NCBI GenBank assembly: GCA_016710785.1
Contig: JADJUE010000002.1
Span: 372,001-436,000 of the forward strand
Direction: 5' to 3'
Length of the DNA: 64,000 nt
Origin: Candidatus Epilinea brevis
Lineage (GTDB): Bacteria; Chloroflexota; Anaerolineae; Epilineales; Epilineaceae
Both the position numbers and the translations under genes were made by a program. Shown here one piece after another: positions 34,257-41,518 of the stretch (position 1 is the stretch's first letter; each line of letters opens with the position of its first letter). A model generated the notes under the pieces. The model worked only from the letters and a program-made list of their open reading frames with translations, made no database searches and was not told the origin of the DNA.

Positions 34257-35615
34257 TCAGGCGTCCCCGCCCGCGGCCACGACGCCGATGGTGTCGCATT
34301 GGGCATCGACGACGTCGGGGTAGACCACGTAGCTGTCGGCGAACTCGGTGTCGCCCTTGCGGCCGCCCAGGACGAAGAAGCGGCGGCCGATGGGATCCCA
34401 GACGCTGGGTATGCCCTCCCGGCCCGGCAGGAAGTCGAAGTCATCGGGGGCCAGCTGTTCCCAGGAGAGTGGCGCGGTCCCGGCCAAGGTGGACAGATCC
34501 GCCTGCCAGACGCCGGCGGAATGGCTGGCGCCGCCGGGGATGTCCTTGCTGGCGCGGCCCATCCAGTAGACGAAGCGCCGGCCGATGGGATCATAGGCGC
34601 AGGCGCCGTTGTAGCGCGGCCCGAAGCTGGCCTGGTTGCCGAAGCGATGGGTCAGCTGCTTCCACTCACCGACGGGGGACGCGGCGAAGTCGAGGTACCA
34701 GACTTCGCTGAGCATCTCCGGGTCCACCACGCCGGCCTGACGCCCGCCGACGACCAGGATGCCGTCGAGGCCCAGGGACGCGTCGGACACGTAGGCGCCG
34801 CAGCTGCCATGCCGCCCGGTGGGTGCCGCGCCCCGCGGGAAGATCTCATCCACCCGGAACTTGTGGCCGACGCGCCGAGCGGTGTAGACGCTGCTCTGGG
34901 TCATGGCCGTGCTGTCGTCGTCGAAGGTGCCTTGCCCGAAGACGACCCGGTCGCGGCGGTTGTCATAGGTGGCGAAGGGCTTGGTGAGCCGACCCTTCTC
35001 CGCCGCCAAGGCCCCCACCAGCTCCGTCAGCCCGCCACCGACGACCCAGGCGGGGCCACCGCGCGCCAGGCCGCCGTTCATCTGCAGTTCGACCAGGTCG
35101 CCCCCGCCGCTGCTGCCGGCCTTGCTGAACCGGCCGTTGTCGCAGCCGCCTTTGCCCATCACGGACAGCCAGCTGCCGCCGGGCAGCATGACGCCGGCCA
35201 TGTCCCGGCAGCCGCGGTCGCGTCGCTGCTGGTAGCCGGCGTTGCGGGAGTAGCGCCGCAGCTGCCAGGCGCTGTCGCTCTGGTCCGCTGTCAGGGTGTA
35301 GAGCTTGTTGACGGTCTCGGTCAGCGCGTCAAAGCGTCGCATGGCACCGCCGGCGTAGGCCAGCATACGGGTGCTCGGGTCATAGGCGCCGAAGCCGCCA
35401 TAGACGGCTTGCGGCAGGTCGGGGAGTCGCACGTAGCAGGCGCGAGGGGCCGCGGCGCTGCGCGGACCGGGCTTGCTGTCGAGGGGGGTGATGACGTCGT
35501 CCGTTAGGTGGTCGGCCACCTGCTGGTCGATGGGCAGGGCTTCCTGGGCGAGGCCGATCTTCACGCCGCAGACGGCCGCGGCGAGGACCAGGAGGAGGGT
35601 GGTCAGGCTACGCAT
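34257..35615 (-). CDS. Secreted protein with kelch/propeller-like repeats
   Basis: 452 aa with a signal peptide (MRSLTTLLLVLAAAVCGVKIGLAQ) and AAGGAAG six nt upstream of the ATG. Repeated motifs of the kind YGGFGAYDPSTRMLAYAGG, DGILVVGGRQAGVVD, YDPIGRRFVYWMGR and WDPIGRRFFVLGGRKGD are typical of kelch or galactose-oxidase-type beta-propeller blades. No catalytic signature is visible. Probably extracellular binding or structural. Confidence 0.75.
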   Translation of the reverse strand: MRSLTTLLLVLAAAVCGVKIGLAQEALPIDQQVADHLTDDVITPLDSKPGPRSAAAPRACYVRLPDLPQAVYGGFGAYDPSTRMLAYAGGAMRRFDALTETVNKLYTLTADQSDSAWQLRRYSRNAGYQQRRDRGCRDMAGVMLPGGSWLSVMGKGGCDNGRFSKAGSSGGGDLVELQMNGGLARGGPAWVVGGGLTELVGALAAEKGRLTKPFATYDNRRDRVVFGQGTFDDDSTAMTQSSVYTARRVGHKFRVDEIFPRGAAPTGRHGSCGAYVSDASLGLDGILVVGGRQAGVVDPEMLSEVWYLDFAASPVGEWKQLTHRFGNQASFGPRYNGACAYDPIGRRFVYWMGRASKDIPGGASHSAGVWQADLSTLAGTAPLSWEQLAPDDFDFLPGREGIPSVWDPIGRRFFVLGGRKGDTEFADSYVVYPDVVDAQCDTIGVVAAGGDA

Positions 35616-35892
35616 GGCTGGCTTCCTTTGCTGGGTCGGGTGATTGACAGCGCATAGGTCGACGGGATGACGAAGAAGAAACGGGTAGCGTGGAATCTGG
35701 TGGACGGTCGCTACCGCTGCCCGCGGCGATGGCGATGGGAGCGATAGCCGGTTGAGGGAATCGACGGAGGGGTGCTTCGGTCGGCCCGACGCCGCGGAAG
35801 CGGGCGCGCGACCGCGCGCTTAACGCCAGAAGCGGGGCGGCCGGGCAGTCGCCCGATCGAACCCCGTCCTGGCCAGGCTCACTCGACTTCGG

Positions 35893-36306
35893 TTATCGGC
35901 CGCCGCGCCGGCCGCCGCGATCGTCGCCGGGCGGATCGTCGGCGCCACCGCCACGGCCGCCGCGGCCACCGCGCCCGCGGTCGTCGCCGGGCGGATCGTC
36001 GGCGCCGCCGCGGAAGCCGACGTTGCCGACAACACCGATCCTGCTGGCACCGATCGCGCCAAGCCGGCCGCCGCGCCGGCCGCCGCGATCGTCGCCGGGC
36101 GGATCGTCGGCGCCACCGCCACGGCCGCCGCGGCCACCGCGCCCGCGGTCGTCGCCAGGCGGATCATCGGCGCCGCCCTTGAGCACCACCACCACCGCCG
36201 TGGGTTGGGAGGGGAGCGCCGCTGCCAACTTGTCCATGTTGGCGTGCTGGGGACCGCTGCTCAGGGCGGTCAGTACGGCTAACTGTACGATCGTCAAGAA
36301 GGCCAT
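35893..36306 (-). CDS. Small Gly/Arg/Asp-rich repeat protein
   Basis: 137 aa from ATG 36306, preceded by AAAAGGAG. An ordinary N-terminus (MAFLTIVQLAVLTALSSGPQHANMDKLAAALPSQPTAVVVVLKGG) leads into two copies of a ~37-residue Gly/Arg/Asp block (GGADDPPGDDRGRGGRGGRGGGADDP...) joined by LGAIGASRIGVVGNVGF. The two blocks are long direct DNA repeats. Codon bias and the ribosome binding site support a real gene; function unknown. Confidence 0.6.
   Translation of the reverse strand: MAFLTIVQLAVLTALSSGPQHANMDKLAAALPSQPTAVVVVLKGGADDPPGDDRGRGGRGGRGGGADDPPGDDRGGRRGGRLGAIGASRIGVVGNVGFRGGADDPPGDDRGRGGRGGRGGGADDPPGDDRGGRRGGR
35900..36178. repeat. Long direct repeat inside the Gly/Arg/Asp-rich gene
   Basis: About 112 bp at 35900-36012 recur at 36066-36178 with very few differences, separated by about 53 bp of unrelated sequence. 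Each unit itself contains two GATCGTCGCCGGGCGGATCG-type subrepeats. Confidence 0.8.
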
Positions 36307-36392
36307 GGTCCAGACTCCTTTTGGGGGGTTCCGATCGCGCTTGCGTGTTCGTGATCGGTGCGTCGGATTCACCCCTAGAGTCGCGATGTCCA

Positions 36393-36513
36393 AAGAAAAG
36401 TCACGGCCTCCCGCCACAAGGCATGGGCATCCGCCGACTGGCGCACGTCGTACCAGACGGCGCAGTCGGCGGTCACGATACGAAGAACCGGAGCAATACC
36501 GGTGGCGACCGGT
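36393..36513 (-). repeat. Composite interspersed element: 'VWDDVRQS' tag plus 34-bp hairpin repeat
   Basis: On the minus strand the 34-bp hairpin repeat (36513-36480, identical to 31988-32021) is followed by a translation reading VWYDVRQSADAHALWREAVTFL (36462-36393), matching the SGNH C-terminus and the 28.5-kb copy. There is no independent start. The element sits upstream of the MAFLTIVQ gene. This is the only place where both parts occur together. Confidence 0.6.
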
Positions 36514-36708
36514 TCGGCGCAACGCACGGTTCCTCGTCCTGCGCGAGCGCTACAGCTCGCCGCGAAGGTCCCGCCGCAGCCCGCAATCGACTGCACGGGT
36601 TACGTACGCCAGGCGGTGGTTTCTGGATTGGGGGGAGGTCATTGCGTGTCCTTCCTCCGCACTCTGCGCAGGTGCGGCGTGATTGAAAGGCGCATCACGG
36701 AAGCCCGC

Positions 36709-37530
36709 CTACGCCGGCAGTTCCGCGCGGAAGGTGTCGATGCTGGCGGCATCCAGGGCCGCGTCGAGCAGTCGCTCCAGTGTCGGCAGGTCGTAACGCG
36801 ACAGGACCGCCGACAGGGACTGGGTCTCAACGCCAAAGCGGTGGGTGAGGACACGCTGGAGATGCTGCAGCGCGGCCTCGCGATGGCCTTGTTCGATGCC
36901 GCGCTCCAGCCCTTGCTCCAGCCCCTGCTCAAGCCCCTGCTCGATCCCCTTGCTCAGGATCTCCTCGTAGAAGGTCAGTCCGGTCGCCGCTTCCATGTCC
37001 CACCTCATGATGTCAAGCACTTGCTTCTGGTTGAGCACATGACTGGCCATCTCGGCGAGGAGCGCCTCCATGCCTGCCAGCTCCGGTGTGCGTCGCAGCC
37101 GTTCGAGCACCCGCTCCAGCAATGCCGGGTCGTCGCCGCCGCGCATCACCGGCACGAAGGGCAGCAGGCCGACGATGTCGTTGTCCACCACGGCCTGGGC
37201 GTCCTGCTCCCAAAGGTTGATGACGCGGAAGTCGCGTCTGGCCGACAGGTCCAGGACCGTGGACTCGTAATGGTCAACGCCCGAGGCTGCTCCCGGTAGG
37301 ATGTTAATCACCACGGGGTAGACCGGCAAACCGTACTTCTGTTCGCCCAAGGCGGCGTAGACGTCCATGCGCACAGGCATCCGCCGGTCGGGATGCAGCT
37401 GCAGCTCTATGGCCACCAGGAACTCGCCCTCCTGGGGGTCTACTGCCCGCAGCAGCACATCCGTCTCCCGCCCCACCCACTGAAAGCTGCCCTCCAGCCG
37501 ATTGCCCCGCACCCCATTGCCCGGTATCAT
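36709..37530 (-). CDS. Rpn-like putative nuclease/transposase-family protein (PD-(D/E)XK)
   Basis: 273 aa. ETDVLLRA...EFLVAIELQLHPDRRMPVRMDVYAALGEQKYGLPVYPVVINILPG is the PD-(D/E)XK-like core (E-x-Q motif in IELQ) of the Rpn/PDDEXK 'putative transposase' families. A helical tail with octad GIEQGLEQGLEQGLERG repeats and a C-terminal VLTHRFGVETQSLSAVLSRYDLPTLERLLDAALDA stretch (DUF4351-like) follow. Such genes promote RecA-independent recombination in E. coli (RpnA) and are often multicopy; a 52-aa relic lies at 29.5 kb. The N-terminus may be shortened. Confidence 0.78.
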   Translation of the reverse strand: MIPGNGVRGNRLEGSFQWVGRETDVLLRAVDPQEGEFLVAIELQLHPDRRMPVRMDVYAALGEQKYGLPVYPVVINILPGAASGVDHYESTVLDLSARRDFRVINLWEQDAQAVVDNDIVGLLPFVPVMRGGDDPALLERVLERLRRTPELAGMEALLAEMASHVLNQKQVLDIMRWDMEAATGLTFYEEILSKGIEQGLEQGLEQGLERGIEQGHREAALQHLQRVLTHRFGVETQSLSAVLSRYDLPTLERLLDAALDAASIDTFRAELPA

Positions 37531-37538
37531 CGCCCCCC

Positions 37539-37936
37539 ATGCCCGCCGACTTCTTCCAGCAGCCCATCCTCAACTCGCCCTACGAGCGGCCGGGTCGGTA
37601 TTGGGAGCTGGACGGAAGTTGCGCCGCAGGCGGCAGCCAAGGCAAGCTGTTTCTAGACCACCTGCTCAAGTCCGATCAGGAGGCCAACCCGGAGCTGCTG
37701 CGCCTGGCCTTGAAGCTGGCTACGGGGGCGCACGTCGGTTGGCAAGGTGGCTGCCGAACGGATTGGGGCCACACGCGCGAGCGGACGTGCGCCCCGCAGC
37801 TGGCACTGCATCTGGAGCGCATGGATCTGCTCCAAGAGGTCATGATCACCGCGGTACCAGCGGGCCTTGTGGCAGCCGCCTCTATCGCCGATTGGGAGCA
37901 GGAACCGATGAGTCTCGCGACGGAAGAAGGTGTTGG
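37539..37936 (+). pseudogene. Remnant of a type III-like (DEAD/DEAH) restriction enzyme subunit
   Basis: MPADFFQQPILNSPYERPGRYWELD at the start resembles the conserved N-terminus of large DEAD/DEAH-box restriction subunits (BPTD_3080-like; NSPYexPxRHWELD). After CAAGGSQGKLFLDHLLKSDQEA, the stretch NPELLRLALKLATGA resembles the segment just before the helicase Walker A (LALKLATGAGKT). There the motif stops and unrelated residues follow. A real subunit is roughly 900-1000 aa, so this is an internally deleted relic of 133 codons (open to 37940). The family match is from memory of motifs, not a search. Confidence 0.55.
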
Positions 37937-38875
37937 ATGAACAAGCTCTTCATTGGCAACACGGATAGATCTTGGTTTGAATTTCTAGCACAGCGAACAG
38001 AAATCGAGGAAGTCAATTTCTGGCAGCCGGGCGGCCGCACTGTCTTCAGGGCGATTTCGCCCGGCGAGCTCTTTCTCTTTCGACTCAAGTCACCTGTCAA
38101 TAAAATCGCAGGAGGTGGCTACTTCGAATGGGCGGATCGGGTACCGCTTAGTGCCGCTTGGGAGATCTTCCAAACGGGCAACGGGGTCAGTTCGCTGGCT
38201 GAATTGCAGCAGAAGATCGAGCGTTACCGAGCTGCGCCGATCGCATCGCCCTACACAACGGACATCGGCTGTATCATTCTGCGCAACGTGTTCTTTCTGG
38301 AGCCCCAAGATTGGATCGCAGTGCCCCAAGACTTCCCGCTCAATGTTGTCAAGGGAAAGTCCTACGACGTTGAATCGGAGTCCGGAGCTCAGCTTGTGCA
38401 GGCGATTGCTTCATCGCGTTATGCACCACTCCACAATTTGCATGTTGCAGAGGATACCGAACCCTATGAGGTGCCTGGCGGCTTCATCATGGGTATGGCT
38501 AAGATTCGAATCGGCCAGGGTGCCTTTCGGGGAATGGTCTTGGAAACCTATCAACGTCGCTGCGCAGTTACGGGGGCAAAGGTTCTGCCCATCCTCCAAT
38601 CCGCCCATATTCAACCGGTGTCGGCCGGTGGCTTGCATCACATTCGGAATGGAATTCTGATGCGATCTGACGTGCATGCCCTGTTTGATTTGGGATACCT
38701 GACAATCACGCCAGACTTGACCATTCGAGCCAGCCGGAGATTGCGTGATGAGTTCAACAATGGAGAAGACTATCGGCGACTTGATGGGCAACGACTGTGG
38801 GTGCCACCGACCATCGCTCGTCAGCCCCATCCCGAATTGCTAGAGTGGCATTCAGATGTGGTGTTCAGGAAGTGA
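37937..38875 (+). CDS. HNH endonuclease (HNH_2-type, restriction-like)
   Basis: 312 aa from ATG 37937. The C-terminal HNH domain reads VLETYQRRCAVTGAK...SAHIQPVSAGGLHHIRNGILMRSDVHALFDLGYLTI with candidate metal and catalytic residues His224, Asn238 and His247 and a Cys in RRCAVTG. The N-terminal ~190 residues (FIGNTDRSWFEFLAQ...EVNFWQPGG...FLFRLKSP) match the uncharacterised domain usually fused to HNH_2 enzymes. The gene is clearly less GC-rich than its surroundings and sits between fragments of a restriction-modification locus, which suggests recent acquisition. It appears intact. Confidence 0.88.
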   Translation: MNKLFIGNTDRSWFEFLAQRTEIEEVNFWQPGGRTVFRAISPGELFLFRLKSPVNKIAGGGYFEWADRVPLSAAWEIFQTGNGVSSLAELQQKIERYRAAPIASPYTTDIGCIILRNVFFLEPQDWIAVPQDFPLNVVKGKSYDVESESGAQLVQAIASSRYAPLHNLHVAEDTEPYEVPGGFIMGMAKIRIGQGAFRGMVLETYQRRCAVTGAKVLPILQSAHIQPVSAGGLHHIRNGILMRSDVHALFDLGYLTITPDLTIRASRRLRDEFNNGEDYRRLDGQRLWVPPTIARQPHPELLEWHSDVVFRK

Positions 38876-39068
38876 AGCGTACTTCCTGGGGGGCCAACGA
38901 CCCCTACAGCTCGCTGCGGACCACCCTCAAGGCCGAGATCGACCAGGCTGCCTGGGAATCCCTCCACAGCGCCACCTCCCGCCCCTTCGACAAGCCCAAG
39001 AGCGGGCCGCCGTCAAGGTCATCAATCACCTGGGGGACGAGGTGATGAAGGTGTTCCGGGTGGGCTGA
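38873..39068 (+). pseudogene. C-terminal remnant of a DNA methyltransferase (Mod-like), frameshifted
   Basis: KRTSWGANDPYSSLRTTLKAEIDQAAWESLHSATSRPFDKPKSG continues, after a one-base frame change near 39003-39008, into AAVKVINHLGDEVMKVFRVG and a stop at 39066-39068. This is the characteristic end of COG2189-type site-specific adenine methyltransferases (WGANDPY...SRPFDKP...VAVKVINHLGDEVMKVF). Everything upstream, including the catalytic domain, is gone. Confidence 0.6.
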
Positions 39069-39513
39069 AATGCAGCCGCCCGTTCACCCCCGTGCCGCCC
39101 TTCTCCGGCCTCGAGGCTGAGGAGCGTTCGCTTGCCGATGGCCCCTCCGCCAGCAGGTGGGCAAGGCCCAACCCGGCTCGGTGCTGCGCAACCTCCTCCT
39201 GTCAATCGTCGGCCTAAGGTGTTTCACTCTGAGCGTCGGCCAAAGTTTCATCGGGCGGCGGCGATCTGGGCGGCGCGCTCGCGGTCTAAGTCCTGACTCG
39301 GGCGCCGAGCGCCGCGGCGGATAGCGTTCCGGCTTCCCAGTCGCCCCGTCAGGCTAAAGTCGTCAAGTCGGGGTGCAGCCACCGCCCGGGCTCCCTGGAT
39401 AGCGGGCCGGCGCCACCCGACTCCACTCCCTCTCCGTCCACCCAACCGGGGCAATACCAGAACTCACAGGCCGTTTGCCCGTCCGCCTGCTGCGATGTAT
39501 CGTCAGCAGCCAT
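39069..39513. other. Non-coding or decayed stretch
   Basis: About 445 bp with no frame I can relate to a protein family. The position, between the Mod remnant and a deleted nucleotidyltransferase, suggests decayed mobile or defence DNA. Confidence 0.4.
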
Positions 39514-39514
39514 G

Positions 39515-39722
39515 AACCAGTGGTCCTCGCTCTCCAGCGCCGAGACTGGCGGCCGTCTCTCGCGCGGCCTCCCAGGATCTCACGCCTGCCTATGTCGCCA
39601 CCTGCGCAACTCAGGATGCGCTTGCCGGCTTGGCTCGGCGCATGCTTCGGCGAACTCGCCGCGGGCTGGCCGGAAGCGGCGATGCAGGCGGCGGCGCAGC
39701 GCATGCTGCAGATACGACATGA
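39515..39722 (+). pseudogene. Probable 3' remnant of a gene upstream of the nucleotidyltransferase
   Basis: One frame reads RLAAVSRAASQDLTPAYVAT...TQDALAGLARRMLRRTRRG and ends at TGA 39720-39722, overlapping the following ATG (ATGA), as in a two-gene operon. It lacks a start (a stop lies at the 5' side). I cannot name the family; it may be the partner of the nucleotidyltransferase. Confidence 0.35.
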
Positions 39723-40044
39723 TTCGACCGCCTGATCCGGAAGACCTCAAGGCCTTTGCCACCCGGGTGGTCGGCCTGCTTGAATCCACGGGCATTCCGT
39801 ATGCTGTCTGCGGCTCCCTTGCAGCGATGGAGTACAGCGAGCCCCGGTTGAGCATCGACTGTATTACCGGATGGGCGAGGAGATCTCCCAGAAGCATCCT
39901 GCCGACGTGGTCAAGATGATCGGTGTGGTCGGTGGGGACTTGGATGTACCGTACATCGAGCGCTGGGCAGACCAGTTGGGCATTCGCGATCTGTGGGACG
40001 GACTTCGGTGGTCTGGCGGGTCGCCTCCGCTCGGCACGCCATAG
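39719..40044 (+). pseudogene. Internally deleted nucleotidyltransferase-like gene (AbiEii/DUF6036-like)
   Basis: The start MIRPPDPEDLKAFATRVVGLLESTGIPYAVCGSLAAMEYSEPRLSID is a nucleotidyltransferase-fold N-terminus. The catalytic Asp-rich strand should follow but is missing. In another frame the sequence resumes YYRMGEEISQKHPADVVKMIGVVGGDLDVPYIERWADQLGIRDLW to a stop at 40042-40044, which looks like the C-terminus of the same family. The expected 80-110 residues between are absent and the frame is broken near 39862. Confidence 0.62.
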
Positions 40045-40174
40045 GATGAGAATGACGACTCCATCAAGAGGCACCATGAAAGCAGAATACGATTTCAGCT
40101 TGGGTCGCCGGGAGCGCGCGCATTACCGTCAACCTGCCAACCCGGATCTGAGGCGGGGCGGCCAGGTCGTCATG

Positions 40175-40341
40175 AGCAACAGCATGCTGTTGCGCTCGCA
40201 ACAGCCCAGTGTCGCGTTTGTAACAGCGGCTGTTGCGAACGTAATACTGGGCTGTTGCGAACGCATTACTGCGCTGTTGCCAACGCAACAGCATGCTGTT
40301 ACGAAGCCGACTGCCTGCTGTGACGAGCGCCGGTCGGAGCC
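40175..40341. repeat. Degenerate 22-bp tandem array with palindromic words (array 1)
   Basis: Units begin at 40189, 40211, 40232, 40254, 40276, 40298 and 40320, spaced 22, 21, 22, 22, 22 and 22 bp. The shared word is GCTGTTGCGAACG, and its inverse CGCAACAGC occurs in several units. The 18-bp perfect palindrome GCAACAGCATGCTGTTGC lies at the left end. No gene covers it convincingly. Confidence 0.85.
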
Positions 40342-40633
40342 GCCGCCAACGCCCGGCGGCGGCTTGGCGCGTCTTGGGCTCGCCCAGCGGACTGCCGGCA
40401 GGATGGCCGGATGCGCTTAAGTATAAGGTCAAGATTCGGCGGTCTGAACCCGCTTTCGCCGCGATCCGCCGCCCCCGCCCGCCGGTCCCAGGGCGGACGC
40501 CGCCCAAGGCCAGGCATGAGCGGGGGCTAGGGCCTCGACACACGGTCCGCGCAGCTTCGCACTATGTGGCCGATTTCCGCAGGGGGCGGCGGCCCTGCCA
40601 GGATTCCAAAGGTCTGACCAAAGCCGCCCCGAG
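40342..40633. other. Region between array 1 and the SRPBCC pseudogene
   Basis: About 290 bp, GC-rich, with no frame I can support as a gene. Confidence 0.4.
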
Positions 40634-41169
40634 CTACAGGCTGGACTCGAGAATGTCCTTCAGCCGCGACAGGTTGCCGGCGACCTCGTCCTGCATCGCG
40701 CTGGCCATGTCGGCGTTGGCCATCCGGTCGAAGGGACTGGTTTCGGGCGGGGCGGCCACACCACGCTGGACGACCCGGGTTCCACCTTCGATCGGCGTCA
40801 GCTCGATCTCCCAGCTCATGCGCATGAGGTCGCCCTTGCGCCGGCTGGGCATATGCGCCTTCCAGCTGACGCGCCGATCGGCATCCAAGGCCGTCACCTC
40901 GGCGATGGTGCGGCCGGGCGAGCCGAGGTAGCGCAGGGCCAGGGGCATCAACAGGCCGAACATCATCCGGTCGCGCAGCTTCAGCGTGCTCGGCGCTCCC
41001 TCCTCGGTCTCGAACCGGCTCCCGACCTATAGGGACCCTCCGTCAGCGGCGTCATGACGCGAGGCTGATGATTCCACTCGACATGCCGCGGCAGGTCGGC
41101 GACGTAGGCGTAGACCTTGGCGACGGGCACCGCGATGTCGACAGAGGCGCTGATGGCCTGCGTGGGCAT
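40634..41169 (-). pseudogene. SRPBCC (START/polyketide-cyclase-like) protein gene with a frameshift
   Basis: The start MPTQAISASVDIAVPVAKVYAYVADLPRHVEWNHQPRVMTPLTEGPYR at 41169 follows GGAGG. A one-base deletion near 41025-41030 shifts the frame; the natural continuation (VGSRFETEEGAPSTLKLRDRMMFGLLMPLALRYLG...RVSWKAHMPSR...MSWEIELTPIEGGTRVVQRG) is in another frame to the stop at 40634. Together about 178 aa form a normal SRPBCC ligand-binding domain. It may be a real pseudogene or a sequence error, as everything else is intact. Confidence 0.7.
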
Positions 41170-41224
41170 GGGAGGGCCTCCTTGGCCGCAGGACGATGAT
41201 AGCGTCACCGCGTGGCGATGCGTC

Positions 41225-41378
41225 GTCACGGCGGCAGCCGGGCAGAATGATGCCTTCATAAGGTAGCTATGATGCCTTCATAAGGTCACTATGAAGGCAT
41301 CATAGCACTGCGCTTACGGCAGCATTCGCTCTCGCTTACGGCAGCATTCCCGTGCAGTGATGCCGTAACGCGGCTGAG
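41225..41378. repeat. Degenerate 22-bp tandem array with palindromic words (array 2)
   Basis: Units begin at 41247, 41269, 41291, 41313, 41335 and 41357, all exactly 22 bp apart, with a likely weaker unit at 41225. Units 1 and 2 carry ATGATGCCTTCAT, unit 3 its exact reverse complement ATGAAGGCATCAT, units 4 and 5 CTTACGGCAGCATTC, and unit 6 a near inverse (GATGCCGTAACG). Non-coding. Confidence 0.87.
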
Positions 41379-41518
41379 TTCTCGGGATGAGGCGTCTCGG
41401 GCCACGTGGCGGAGAAGAGAGCACGGTGGTCGTGGCGTGGGCCGTCCTCCGGCGCTTAGCGTTCGTACGGATCGACCTGGCCCGGAGATCGTGATCGCCA
41501 TGGCCCGGATTGCGCAGG
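41379..41518. other. Unassigned spacer after array 2
   Basis: 140 bp with no gene or clear signal seen. Confidence 0.3.

Noticed and set aside
35820..36167. 115-codon minus frame rich in Ala/Thr/Val
   Set aside because: Alternative frame of the duplicated Gly/Arg/Asp repeats; the other frame has a ribosome binding site and an ordinary N-terminus.
39475..39735. 86-codon frame MPVRLLRCIVSS...
   Set aside because: Runs across the relic and the nucleotidyltransferase start in a frame without recognisable features; another frame fits an operon overlap better.
40175..41378. CRISPR array interpretation of the 22-bp arrays
   Set aside because: Units are contiguous, degenerate and change orientation; there are no unique spacers and no cas genes in the window.
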